Below, in pieces: positions 29,232 to 37,769 of a DNA stretch of 64,000 nucleotides. The first letter of the stretch is position 1. Every line of letters begins with the position of its first letter. Origin of the DNA: an uncultured Pelagibacteraceae bacterium. GTDB taxonomy: Bacteria; Pseudomonadota; Alphaproteobacteria; Pelagibacterales; Pelagibacteraceae. The stretch covers positions 1 to 64,000 of the forward strand of contig CACMZL010000001.1 in NCBI GenBank assembly GCA_902618205.1. Direction: 5' to 3'. The position numbers were made by a program, and so were the translations under genes. The notes beneath the pieces were generated by a model. It was given only the letters and a program-made list of their open reading frames with translations. It ran no database searches and was not told the DNA's origin.

Positions 29232-31382
29232 ATGACTGCATTAAAAAAACAAGATAAAGAAACACTAAAATCTAAATACATAAATAGAGAGCTGTCTTGG
29301 CTAAAATTCAACGACAGAGTTCTTCTTGAGGCCCAAAATTTTGAAAATCCTCTTTATGAAAGAATTAAATTTTTATCTATAGCTGGATCAAATTTAGATG
29401 AATTTTTCATGGTTCGTGTTGCAGGTTTATATAGTCAAATCAAACAAGATGTAGATTCACTTAGTTCTGATGGTCTTACTCCTGATGAACAAATGAGTGA
29501 AGTTATTTTGGAAACAAATAATCTTCTTAATAAACAAAATAAAATATATAGAGATTTAATTCTTCAATTAAAAAAAGCAAATATAAGTATAGTTAAACCT
29601 GAAAATTTAAGTAAACCTGAACAAAAAAGATTATTTAAAATTTTTAATGAAGAAATTTACCCTCTGCTAACCCCATCAGCAATAGACCCAGCTCATCCCT
29701 TTCCATTTATTGCAAATCAAGGAAGAGCATTAGTTATGAGATTAAATAAGAAAAATAAAAAAAGGACTTTAAATACAATAATAGTAATTCCAAAAGCTTT
29801 ATCAAGATTTATTGAAATAGATGGAAATAAAAGTTTTAAAAAATTTTTAATTATAGATGATGTTATAAGTTTTTTTGCCTCTGAAATATTTCCTGATCAT
29901 GATTTAGATAAAAAAATGTTATTTAGAGTTATAAGAGATAGTGATGTAGAAATTCAAGAGGAGGCCGAAGATTTAGTAAGATCTTTTGAATTGGCTTTAA
30001 AAAGAAGAAGAACAGGTGACATAGTACGTTTAGAAATTTTAAAAAATAGTAATAATGACTTAATTAAGTTTATAACCAATAAGTTAAACGTAAAATCTGA
30101 ATACATCTATGAAATTGAAGGCATTGTTGGAATTCAAGATATAGACCAAGTTTGTAAAATTAAAAATTCTAAATTAAGATTTAAAAATTTTAATCCCAGG
30201 GAGGTTGAGAGATTAAAGGAGTTTAATAATAATTTTTTTGATACTATAAAAAAAAAAGATTTAATAGTTCATCACCCTTTTGAAACATTTGATGCTGTCG
30301 TTGAGTTTTTAAATCAAGCTGCATATGATAAAAAAGTTATAGCAATTAAACAAACTCTATACAGAACAACGCTAGATTCTCCAATTGTTAAAGCCTTAAT
30401 AACAGCAGCTGAAAATGGAAAGACAGTAACCGCTTTAATAGAGATCAAAGCAAGATTTGATGAAGAAGCAAACATTCAACTTTCAAGAAGTTTAGAAAAG
30501 GCAGGAATTCAAATAGTTTATGGTTTTGCAAAATATAAAACACATGCAAAATCATCTTTAATATTAAGAAAAGAGCAGGGAAAAATTCAAACTTATATAC
30601 ATCTGGGAACTGGCAATTATCACCCAGTTAATGCAAAAATTTATACTGACTTATCTTTATTTAGTTCTGATAAAAAATTAGCAACTGATGTGGAAAAATT
30701 TTTTAATTATGTAACTGGTTATTCAAAACCACGAAATCTTAGTAAAATATCTATATCACCAATTAATCTTAGGGAAACTTTGAACAAATGTATTGCTAAC
30801 GAGATTACAAATGTCAAAAAAGGTAAAAAAGGTGAAATATGGGCCAAAATGAATTCCTTAGTAGATCCAGCGATAATTGATAAATTTTACGAAGCTTCAA
30901 ATGCTGGAGTAAAGATATTTTTATTTGTAAGAGGTGTTTGTTGTTTAAGACCTGGAGTTAAAGATAAATCTGAAAATATAATAGTTAAAAGCATGATTGG
31001 AAGATTTTTGGAACACTCAAGAATTTATTGTTTTGCAAATGGAAAAACAATGCCTAGTAGAGATGCAAAAGTTTTTATTTCATCAGCAGATTTAATGCCA
31101 AGAAATTTAAATCGAAGAGTAGAACTTCTAGTTCCAATTGAAAACCAAACAGTCCACGAACAAGTTCTTGATCAAATTATGTTAGCTAATTATTTAGATA
31201 AAAACCAAAGTTGGGAACTTGATGCTAGTGGAAATTATAAAAAAATTAAATATAGTGAAAATGATTCTTTTTCAGCCCATGATTATTTTATGAATAATCC
31301 TAGTTTATCTGGAAGAGGTAAAGCTAAATTAAAAATGAAACCAAAAAAATTAAATTTAAGATTAATTAAAAGTGGAAATTAA
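29232..31382 (+). CDS. ppk: Polyphosphate kinase Ppk1
   Basis: Reversibly transfers the terminal phosphate of ATP to inorganic polyphosphate. 716 residues with the four-domain Ppk1 layout: N-terminal YINRELSWLKFNDRVLLEA, head domain, and the two phospholipase-D-like C domains. Catalytic histidines are in YKTHAKSSLIL and HLGTGNYHPVN, and Mg/ATP-binding basic residues in KQTLYRTT and RVEL. ppx follows with an 11-base overlap, so synthesis and breakdown enzymes are made together. Confidence 0.96.
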   Translation: MTALKKQDKETLKSKYINRELSWLKFNDRVLLEAQNFENPLYERIKFLSIAGSNLDEFFMVRVAGLYSQIKQDVDSLSSDGLTPDEQMSEVILETNNLLNKQNKIYRDLILQLKKANISIVKPENLSKPEQKRLFKIFNEEIYPLLTPSAIDPAHPFPFIANQGRALVMRLNKKNKKRTLNTIIVIPKALSRFIEIDGNKSFKKFLIIDDVISFFASEIFPDHDLDKKMLFRVIRDSDVEIQEEAEDLVRSFELALKRRRTGDIVRLEILKNSNNDLIKFITNKLNVKSEYIYEIEGIVGIQDIDQVCKIKNSKLRFKNFNPREVERLKEFNNNFFDTIKKKDLIVHHPFETFDAVVEFLNQAAYDKKVIAIKQTLYRTTLDSPIVKALITAAENGKTVTALIEIKARFDEEANIQLSRSLEKAGIQIVYGFAKYKTHAKSSLILRKEQGKIQTYIHLGTGNYHPVNAKIYTDLSLFSSDKKLATDVEKFFNYVTGYSKPRNLSKISISPINLRETLNKCIANEITNVKKGKKGEIWAKMNSLVDPAIIDKFYEASNAGVKIFLFVRGVCCLRPGVKDKSENIIVKSMIGRFLEHSRIYCFANGKTMPSRDAKVFISSADLMPRNLNRRVELLVPIENQTVHEQVLDQIMLANYLDKNQSWELDASGNYKKIKYSENDSFSAHDYFMNNPSLSGRGKAKLKMKPKKLNLRLIKSGN

Positions 31383-32883
31383 AGTTTTAAAAAATAATCA
31401 AAATCTGAAATTAAAACCTGCTAAATTAGCAGTAATTGATATAGGTTCCAATTCTATCAGGATGTTAATATATGAAGATTTTAACTCATCTCGTGTGCCT
31501 TTTTTCAATGAAAAAGCCGTTTGTGAACTTGGTAAAAATTTAGATAAGTCAAGAAAACTTCATAAATCTGGTGTGGATTATGCCCAAAAAGTATTGAAGA
31601 GATTTTCAGAAATTTTAAATGTTTCCAAAATTGTTAATTTAAAAATAATAGCAACTGCTGTTTTAAGAGAAGCAACAGATTCAAAACCCTTTGTTGAATA
31701 CGTAGAAAACCTTTTTAAAAAAAAAATAGAAATCTTAAGTGGTGACGAAGAAGCAATTTGTTCAGCTGAAGGTGTTAAAATTGGATTTGATAATGTAGAT
31801 GGGTTAGTTGCTGATCTTGGTGGAGGAAGTTTAGAATTGGCTAGAGTTGAAAATGGTTTGATTACTAATAAAACATCTTTTCCTTTAGGTGTTTTAAGAC
31901 TACTTAATAATCCAATTGTAAAAAAGAGAAACCTTTCTAAATATATAAAACAACTTTTGAGAGAAGAGAAATGGTTATCTAAAAAAAAATTTCAAAATTT
32001 GTATTTAGTTGGAGGAACATGGAGAGCTTTATTTAAACTTCATCTGTTTCAAAATAAACATCCTGTCCATATAATTCATCAGTATTCAGTAAATTATGAA
32101 ACTATATCATCATTTGTAGAAAAAATAGCATCGTTTAATAAAGCAAAACTAAAAACAGTTGAATATATATCTAAATCTAGAACACCTTATCTACCATATA
32201 GCTCTATTATTTTAGATGAGATTATGAAATTCACAAATCCAAAAAACATAATTTGTTCTATAAGCGGTATTAGGGAGGGATCTTTGACGAAAGATTACTT
32301 TAAAAATATTGATAACTCTCAGGTTTTTGAAAAATCATTAGAATATATTTCTAAGAAAAGAGGTGATTTGGGATTAACTTACAAAAAGTATTATGAATTT
32401 ATCAAACCTGTATTTGATGGTAATGAACATTTTAATGAAAAATTACTTAACTTAGCTTGTGTTTTAAGTCATATGGATTGGGGACTAGGTGCTTTTCAAA
32501 AGGCAGAATTAGTTTTTCAAGAAACATTAAATACCCCTTTATTGAGACTTTCACATAAAGAAAGAATTCAAATAGCTCTTTCATGTTATTGGAGGTACTG
32601 CAGTATTAAATACAATCCAAAAATAGAATATTTGACTTTTTTAAATAATAATGAAATTTTTTCTAGCAAACAAGTTGGTGCAGCCTTAAGATTTGCTCAC
32701 TCACTAACATCTATTTCAACTATCTTTTTAGAGGAATTTAAATTGTATAAAAGAGGCAACTCTGTATTTTTAAAAATTCCAGCACAACATCAAGAAATAA
32801 TTTCTAAACAAGCCACAAAAAGATTTAAAGCTCTGGCGAGAGAATTATTTTTAGAACCAAGAGTAATTTATTCAAATAATTAA
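31372..32883 (+). CDS. ppx: Exopolyphosphatase (Ppx/GppA family)
   Basis: Releases phosphate from polyphosphate ends (or converts pppGpp to ppGpp, a related activity). 503 residues: N-terminal ASKHA-fold domain with AVIDIGSNSIRMLIYE, TAVLREA, the catalytic Glu region SGDEEAICSAEGV, and DLGGGSLELARV, then a helical C-terminal domain. The start is GTG at 31372 inside the end of ppk, with no ATG near it; the N-terminus is short of other start options. Coupling to ppk favours Ppx over GppA. Confidence 0.92.
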   Translation: MEIKVLKNNQNLKLKPAKLAVIDIGSNSIRMLIYEDFNSSRVPFFNEKAVCELGKNLDKSRKLHKSGVDYAQKVLKRFSEILNVSKIVNLKIIATAVLREATDSKPFVEYVENLFKKKIEILSGDEEAICSAEGVKIGFDNVDGLVADLGGGSLELARVENGLITNKTSFPLGVLRLLNNPIVKKRNLSKYIKQLLREEKWLSKKKFQNLYLVGGTWRALFKLHLFQNKHPVHIIHQYSVNYETISSFVEKIASFNKAKLKTVEYISKSRTPYLPYSSIILDEIMKFTNPKNIICSISGIREGSLTKDYFKNIDNSQVFEKSLEYISKKRGDLGLTYKKYYEFIKPVFDGNEHFNEKLLNLACVLSHMDWGLGAFQKAELVFQETLNTPLLRLSHKERIQIALSCYWRYCSIKYNPKIEYLTFLNNNEIFSSKQVGAALRFAHSLTSISTIFLEEFKLYKRGNSVFLKIPAQHQEIISKQATKRFKALARELFLEPRVIYSNN

Positions 32884-33015
32884 TATATAATTTAATTTAT
32901 TACAACTTACAGGTTAGTGATTTTTCTTCTTTAATATATTTTTAATTTTATTGAAACATATCTTTAATCCAAATGTAATATTCTTCTGTGATTAAATTGT
33001 AAACATTAAACCCCT

Positions 33016-33049
33016 GAAATACGCTCGGTATTATTATTGAGCGTATTTC
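33016..33049. terminator. Bidirectional terminator between ppx and the minus-strand cluster
   Basis: An 11-bp perfect stem GAAATACGCTC/GAGCGTATTTC encloses a 12-base loop and is followed by T-rich sequence on the plus strand. The stop codon of the minus-strand NUDIX gene lies in the loop. The 130 bases between ppx and the hairpin show no other feature. Confidence 0.7.
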
Positions 33050-33522
33050 TTTTTATAAAACAAATACATTCCTATATGAGATGCATTGTTAAATTTACCA
33101 TTCTCAATTAATTTAATTATTTGATGATCTGAAACTATGTGGATTTTAATTCCTTTTTCAGGCTTTAAAATTTTAATAAGATTATTACAAAAAAAACCAG
33201 TAATTTTAGTGGTGAGTCGACCTGGTTCAGAATAAAATGAAGTAATTTTTCTCAATTTATTTCTTGATTTATATCCTGTTTCCTCAATTAATTCTTTTTT
33301 AGCAGAAATTAAAGCTGTTTCATGTTTTTCAATTATACCAGATGGAAACTCAAAATTAATTTGATTTATAGGAATTCTTTTTTGTGAAACCAAAATATAC
33401 TTGTTCTTAATTTTGGGTATTACTATTGAAAGGTTTGAGGTTTTTAAAAAATGATAAAATTCTTTTTTTTTAAATTTTTTATTAATTAATTTAATATTGT
33501 TTGTTAGTTTTAAATTTTTCAA
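33034..33522 (-). CDS. NUDIX hydrolase
   Basis: Predicted to hydrolyse a nucleoside-diphosphate-linked compound such as ADP-ribose. About 162 residues with the NUDIX box GIIEKHETALISAKKELIEETGY, which fits GX5EX7REUXEEXGU except Lys for Arg, and the preceding FEFPSG typical of ADP-ribose pyrophosphatases. An open frame extends further upstream inside the aquaporin gene but has poor coding character; TTG at 33522, overlapping the aquaporin TGA, is the likely start. Last gene of the minus-strand run; relation to arsenic genes may be only positional. Confidence 0.78.
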   Translation of the reverse strand: MKNLKLTNNIKLINKKFKKKEFYHFLKTSNLSIVIPKIKNKYILVSQKRIPINQINFEFPSGIIEKHETALISAKKELIEETGYKSRNKLRKITSFYSEPGRLTTKITGFFCNNLIKILKPEKGIKIHIVSDHQIIKLIENGKFNNASHIGMYLFYKKKYAQ

Positions 33523-34178
33523 TCTTTTTTTAAGAATAATTTTTTTGCGATATAAACAGCAATTAACATACCAATTAATTCTGCAATTATATAAAAAGGA
33601 GTGTTTAAATAACTTATACCAGTAAACGACTCTGTGAATGTTCTTGCTATTGTTACAGCAGGATTTGCAAAAGAAGTTGAAGAGGTAAACCAATAACCAG
33701 CAGTGATATATAAACCTACTGATCCAGCAACAGCTATTTTACCTGATCTCATTGAACCAAAAATTATTAAAATAAGACCCAACGTAGCAACTATTTCAGA
33801 AGTAAAAATATAAATCCCACTCCTTGACTTTGTTGATAATTCAAAAACCTGATGTTCAAAAAAGAAATTAGCTAATGCTACACCTAGCAAACATCCAAGT
33901 ATCTGAGCAGAAATATAAAAGGGTAGAAGGTTTTTTTTTAACTTTCCTGTAATTGTCATAGCAATACTTACAAATGGATTGAAATGAGCCCCAGATACAT
34001 CAGCAAATACTGTTATTAGCACAAACAATCCAGCTCCGGTTGCCAATGTGTTTGCTATTAGCATTACTGCTATATCATTAGTTAGATTTTCTGCCATTAA
34101 ACCTGATCCAACTATGATCATGACCAGAAAGCAACTTCCAATGAGCTCTGAAAGAAAATATCTATTTTTATTTTTCAT
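33519..34178 (-). CDS. aqpS: Aquaporin-family channel, AqpS-like (arsenite efflux)
   Basis: Six-helix MIP channel of 219 residues with the two half-helix motifs: first HFNPFVSIAMT (NPF in place of NPA, about residue 66) and second FANPAVTIART (canonical NPA, about residue 172). Overlap by 11 bases with arsC makes the AqpS role likely: in Sinorhizobium an aquaglyceroporin replaces ArsB and lets arsenite out down its gradient after ArsC reduction. No arsB, acr3 or arsR is seen in the window. Glycerol or water transport is the alternative function. Confidence 0.82.
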   Translation of the reverse strand: MKNKNRYFLSELIGSCFLVMIIVGSGLMAENLTNDIAVMLIANTLATGAGLFVLITVFADVSGAHFNPFVSIAMTITGKLKKNLLPFYISAQILGCLLGVALANFFFEHQVFELSTKSRSGIYIFTSEIVATLGLILIIFGSMRSGKIAVAGSVGLYITAGYWFTSSTSFANPAVTIARTFTESFTGISYLNTPFYIIAELIGMLIAVYIAKKLFLKKD

Positions 34179-34599
34179 CTATCCAATCTTTAATTTTATT
34201 ACTTATAATATTGAAAGTTTTTCTAATGATTATTTGCTTTTCTTCGTCATTTGCATTTTGAAGTTTAGCTACCGGATCTTCTATATCCCAATGTATAATT
34301 TGGTTTTTATCAGGCCAAATAGGACATACCTCATTATTTGCGTTGTTGCATACTGTTATTACATGATCCAATTTTAATTCTTTATTGATAAATTCTTCAA
34401 AGTTTTTAGAACTATAATTAGTTAGATCATAACTTTTATTTTTTTCTAAAAAACTTTTAACATCTTCATTGATTTTTCCAGATGGATTACTACCAGCACT
34501 AAAAGCATTAAATTTATTTGAGTATTCGTTATTAATAATACTCTCAGCGATAATGCTTCTCGCTGAATTTCCTGTGCATACAAATAAAATATTTTTCAT
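34168..34599 (-). CDS. arsC: Arsenate reductase ArsC (low-MW phosphatase type)
   Basis: Reduces arsenate to arsenite with thiol reductant. 143 residues with the N-terminal P-loop VCTGNSARSIIAE (Cys 8, Ser at loop end) and the resolving cysteine pair in TVCNNANNEVCP near residues 82 and 89. This is the thioredoxin-coupled LMW-PTP-like ArsC arrangement, not the glutaredoxin type. The ATG shares a base with the stop of the small membrane protein gene (TAATG) and the 3' end overlaps the channel gene. Confidence 0.9.
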   Translation of the reverse strand: MKNILFVCTGNSARSIIAESIINNEYSNKFNAFSAGSNPSGKINEDVKSFLEKNKSYDLTNYSSKNFEEFINKELKLDHVITVCNNANNEVCPIWPDKNQIIHWDIEDPVAKLQNANDEEKQIIIRKTFNIISNKIKDWIDEK

Positions 34600-34820
34600 T
34601 AAAAAATAATTTTATAAATACCAATTACAAACAAAGGAATTTGTAATCCAAAATTTGTTAAAATTGCCTTATCTTTTGAGATGAAACCTGCAATCGTCCA
34701 ACCGACTACACCAAGACCATGAAAATATATATTAATTGGATATATATTTAAATTTGTAAGCAATATTCCTGTTAAGACTAAAAATGTGCTTATCCATTTA
34801 AGATATTTTTTTAAAAACAT
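34599..34820 (-). CDS. Small membrane protein at the head of the arsenic cassette
   Basis: 73-residue, mostly hydrophobic protein with three predicted membrane segments (about 9-26, 30-46, 54-72) and charged ends, beginning MFLKKYLKWIST. Not recognised with confidence. Good Shine-Dalgarno (AAAGGAG) before the ATG and a candidate Pho box 22-39 bases upstream. Translational coupling to arsC suggests participation in the arsenic or phosphate response; it might be only an assembly or leader gene. Confidence 0.75.
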   Translation of the reverse strand: MFLKKYLKWISTFLVLTGILLTNLNIYPINIYFHGLGVVGWTIAGFISKDKAILTNFGLQIPLFVIGIYKIIF

Positions 34821-34841
34821 AAAACTCCTTTCTTCATACTT

Positions 34842-34859
34842 ATGACAGTTATGTTAAAG
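34842..34859 (-). promoter_or_regulatory. Candidate Pho box upstream of the arsenic cassette
   Basis: On the minus strand CTTTAAC-ATAA-CTGTCAT: 7+4+7 spacing, the second half an exact consensus CTGTCAT and the first half one base from CTGTAAC, a half-site seen upstream of the lipid genes. Oriented toward the small membrane protein-arsC-channel genes, 22 bases from the first ATG. Confidence 0.6.
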
Positions 34860-34878
34860 ATTTATTAAAATTATTATT

Positions 34879-35217
34879 TTATATTAAATTGATTATGTAT
34901 CTATGGATAAAATATCCTCCGATTAGCAATATTAAACCTGCAATATAAATTATGAAAAAATTCATATTCAATGATTTTGCAAAAAAGAAGGGTACAAAAA
35001 ATAAATAACTTGCTGGTACTGCAATAAATATACTTTTTGTAAACATTACTGTTTTCTCTGTATCATTATGCTCATAATACGAAAACAGTATCGCTATTAG
35101 TGATACCAAAGGTAAAGCAATAATAAATCCAGCCAACTTAGGATTTTGACCAGCCAACCAACTTGAAAAAGCAACAATTAAACCCGCTACTACAACTTTA
35201 AAAATAAAAAATAACAT
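34879..35217 (-). CDS. DUF3147-like small membrane protein
   Basis: About 112-residue inner-membrane protein with four predicted helices; visible are VAGLIVAFSSWLA, GFIIALPLVSLIAILFSYYE and a final LILLIGGYFIHRYII segment. It resembles the DUF3147 family, which has no defined function. ATG at 35217, 7 bases past the redoxin stop, is chosen over a TTG at 35256 inside the redoxin gene. It ends the zur-redoxin run; the ars Pho box begins after it. Confidence 0.72.
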   Translation of the reverse strand: MLFFIFKVVVAGLIVAFSSWLAGQNPKLAGFIIALPLVSLIAILFSYYEHNDTEKTVMFTKSIFIAVPASYLFFVPFFFAKSLNMNFFIIYIAGLILLIGGYFIHRYIINLI

Positions 35218-35224
35218 CTGCTTT

Positions 35225-35764
35225 CTAGCTTGTTGTAAATTCTTTAATTTTTTCAAAACTGAAGTGATCGGCTATATCTTTCTTTGCGTAGTATACGTCA
35301 TCAACTGTTCCTTGTTCGTTTATTAAAACATCTGTAACAGCTATATCAAAATGACCTTTGATTTTTAAAGGAATATATCCCTTTAAAATTGCAGGTATTA
35401 TTTTATGAGATTTAAATAGCATTGCAGATAATGTTTTAATCATTGATCTTTCAATTTCATATTTTTGAAAATATTTAAAATCTTCATCAGCTAATACAGT
35501 AAAAGGTAAATTTTTATGTTTTTTCATGTAAGACCTTAAATTATCAACTGGTGAATGAAATATTGCGACATGTGTAAAATTACTTCCCAGCTCGTTAAAT
35601 CTTTTATTAATTTCGTTTAATCTAAGATTGCAAAAACTACACCCAGCTATTCTATAAAAAGTTAAAAGAACTTTCTTTCCATGTGTTTCTGATAAATTAA
35701 ATGTAGACCCGTCATCTCTTGGAAGTGTAATTTCCTCTAATTTATCTCCTTTAGAAATCTTCAT
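35225..35764 (-). CDS. Peroxiredoxin-like (AhpC/TSA) thioredoxin-fold protein
   Basis: 179-residue thioredoxin-fold protein with RDDGSTFNLSETHGKKVLLTF and the redox site RIAGCSFCNLRLNEI (CxxC, about residues 38-41). Close in style to peroxiredoxin-like proteins of the AhpC/TSA family; the CxxC rather than a lone TxxC cysteine favours a disulfide reductase or a Prx-like2 enzyme over a classical peroxidase. Its ATG overlaps the zur stop (ATGA), so it is co-translated with zur; a link between zinc and thiol stress is plausible but inferred. Confidence 0.78.
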   Translation of the reverse strand: MKISKGDKLEEITLPRDDGSTFNLSETHGKKVLLTFYRIAGCSFCNLRLNEINKRFNELGSNFTHVAIFHSPVDNLRSYMKKHKNLPFTVLADEDFKYFQKYEIERSMIKTLSAMLFKSHKIIPAILKGYIPLKIKGHFDIAVTDVLINEQGTVDDVYYAKKDIADHFSFEKIKEFTTS

Positions 35765-36156
35765 TTAATAGAGCATTTTTTACAAAGTCCGAAAAATTCA
35801 AGGTTATATTTATTAAATTTCATTCCAGCTTTCTCTTGAAAAGTTTTCAAATATTTTGATAATTTGTGATCACTTATTTCACTTACTTCTTCACAACTTT
35901 CACATATAGAAAATGCTGTAGCCTTCGATATTTGGCAATTAGAATTTTTGCATGCAACAAAAGCATTTTTACTTTCAATTTTATGAATTTTACCAATTTC
36001 AACTAATTTATCCAACGCTCTATAAACCTGAGGTGGGGCTTTAATACCTTTTTTTTGAACGTTATGAAGAATTGAATAAGCTTTAATCGGTTCATTTACT
36101 TTTTCTATATAATCGAGAATAATTTTTTGGTTTTTTGAAAGTGTTTCTTTTTGCAT
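35761..36156 (-). CDS. zur: Zinc uptake regulator Zur (Fur family)
   Basis: Zinc-responsive repressor of the adjacent znu genes. 131 residues: N-terminal winged helix (about 1-80, PPQVYRALDKLVEIGKIHKIES) and C-terminal dimer domain with paired cysteines CESC near 94-97 and CKKC near 126-129, the structural zinc site. No strong Fe-Fur iron signature; znuB lies 23 bases upstream and a palindrome of Zur-box type is in the znu control region, so Zur is preferred over Fur. Confidence 0.9.
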   Translation of the reverse strand: MQKETLSKNQKIILDYIEKVNEPIKAYSILHNVQKKGIKAPPQVYRALDKLVEIGKIHKIESKNAFVACKNSNCQISKATAFSICESCEEVSEISDHKLSKYLKTFQEKAGMKFNKYNLEFFGLCKKCSIK

Positions 36157-36179
36157 TATTTTATTTTATCAATTTAGCA

Positions 36180-36983
36180 TTAATTTTTCAATTGAATGGT
36201 CTGTTTTATTTTAAATAAAGAAATTATAAATAAGAACAAAGCCGCTGCAATTATCGATGGACCTGAAGATGTATTAAATTCTAATGATGAAAACAGACCT
36301 ATAAAAACTGATAACAATCCTCCAATTATTGAAAAAACAACCATTTTTTTTGGATTATCTGAAAGATTTCTAGCCATAGCTGTTGGAATTATCAACATCC
36401 CTGTAATCAATAAAACTCCAACTAGTTTTATAGAAATTGCTATTAGTGCAGCTAATAGGATTGTAAATATTGCTTTTGCTCTATCAGGGTTTAAACCTTC
36501 AGCTTCAGCTAGCTCATAATTTACTGTGGATGCAAATAATGGTTTCCAAATTAGTTTTAATACAATGAGAATTATTGCACCACCTCCCCATATGATTATC
36601 AAATCATCAATATTGACAGCCAATATGTCTCCAAATAGTAATCCCATAACATCAAATCTTATAAATGATAGAAAACCAACTACGACTAAACCAACTGCTA
36701 AAGAAGAATGAGCTAAAAGCCCAAGTAAAGCATCTCCAGGTAAATTAGTATTTTTTTCAAGCTTAACTAATATGATAGCTATTACAGATGAAATAATAAA
36801 TATCGAAATTGCTATATTAATTTCAAAAGCCAATGCCATTGTAACCCCAAGCAAAGCCGAATGAGCTAATGTATCACCAAAATAAGACAATCTTCTCCAA
36901 ACCACAAAGCAACCAAGTGGACCAGTTACAAAAGCAACTCCTATTCCTGCCACCAATGCTCTTATGAAAAAATCATCAAACAT
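36180..36983 (-). CDS. znuB: Zinc ABC transporter permease ZnuB
   Basis: Inner-membrane subunit of the Znu importer. 267 residues, about eight membrane helices, with ABC-3 family cues: FVTGPLGCFVVWRRLSYFGDTLAHSALLG at the N-terminus and KLVGVLLITGMLIIPTAMARNLS in the second half. Follows znuC by one base and precedes zur, an order seen in many alphaproteobacteria. Confidence 0.94.
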   Translation of the reverse strand: MFDDFFIRALVAGIGVAFVTGPLGCFVVWRRLSYFGDTLAHSALLGVTMALAFEINIAISIFIISSVIAIILVKLEKNTNLPGDALLGLLAHSSLAVGLVVVGFLSFIRFDVMGLLFGDILAVNIDDLIIIWGGGAIILIVLKLIWKPLFASTVNYELAEAEGLNPDRAKAIFTILLAALIAISIKLVGVLLITGMLIIPTAMARNLSDNPKKMVVFSIIGGLLSVFIGLFSSLEFNTSSGPSIIAAALFLFIISLFKIKQTIQLKN

Positions 36984-36984
36984 A

Positions 36985-37731
36985 TTAATTTTTTTTTATT
37001 TCTCCATCATCAGAATGTGTGTGGTCGTGTTTGTGTTCGTATATTGAAAGAGTTTGTGATGCTTGCTCTCCAAATAAAACTTTATACTCGTTACTCATCG
37101 CAACATCTTTTGGAGTTCCTGAACAACAAACGTGTCCATTTAAACATAAAACAAAATCAGTAGCACTCATTACAGTATGCAAATCATGAGAAATTAATAA
37201 AATACCACAATTTAGCTTCTCTGATATTTCTTTTATCAATTTATAGAGCGCAATCTCTCCTGTAAAATCTACACCTTGAACAGGCTCGTCTAATACTAAT
37301 AATTCAGGTTTTTTTGAAACAGCTCTTGCAAGCAAAACTCTTTGAAATTCACCACCTGACAAATTTCCTAAATTTTTATTCTTAAGATGATCTACTCCAG
37401 TTAATGTTAATGCTTCATCTATCAATTTGTCATTTAAATCATCTGTTAATAACATAAAATCTTTCACTCTTAGAGGAAGAGTCCAATCAATAGAAATTTT
37501 CTGTGGGACATATCCAATTTTATTTGTGAGTTTTTGAACTTCACCTTCGATATTTTTATGTAAGCCTAGTGCAATTTTAGCGGTAGTGCTTTTACCAGAT
37601 CCATTTGGTCCGATTAATGTAATAATCTTGCTTTTTTCAACTACAAGTGAAACACCTTTGACAAGCCATTTATCATTTCGCTTTAGTCCAACATCTTTCA
37701 ATTTTACTAAAATATTATTTTCTATACCCAT
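36985..37731 (-). CDS. znuC: Zinc ABC transporter ATP-binding protein ZnuC
   Basis: ATPase of the Znu importer. 248 residues: Walker A GPNGSGKST, Q-loop GYVPQK, signature LSGGEFQRVLLARAV, Walker B LLVLDEPVQGVD, His switch LISHDLH. The C-terminal tail EHKHDHTHSDDGE is His/Asp-rich and may bind zinc, as in other ZnuC proteins. First gene of znuCB-zur, divergent from znuA. Confidence 0.95.
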   Translation of the reverse strand: MGIENNILVKLKDVGLKRNDKWLVKGVSLVVEKSKIITLIGPNGSGKSTTAKIALGLHKNIEGEVQKLTNKIGYVPQKISIDWTLPLRVKDFMLLTDDLNDKLIDEALTLTGVDHLKNKNLGNLSGGEFQRVLLARAVSKKPELLVLDEPVQGVDFTGEIALYKLIKEISEKLNCGILLISHDLHTVMSATDFVLCLNGHVCCSGTPKDVAMSNEYKVLFGEQASQTLSIYEHKHDHTHSDDGEIKKN

Positions 37732-37769
37732 TTATTCACTTGACTAAAATAAGTTTTATTATTATTTAA

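Noticed and set aside
29219-29311. Longer start for sixA
   Set aside because: It lies inside ppk and precedes the conserved start MLKLYVMRHAK.
33522-33693. N-terminal extension of the NUDIX frame
   Set aside because: Overlaps the aquaporin gene and reads as low-quality Cys/Tyr/Asn-rich sequence; the core starts after the aquaporin stop.
34048-34377. Plus-strand frame of 109 residues opposite aqpS and arsC
   Set aside because: Antisense to two well-supported genes and lacking family features.
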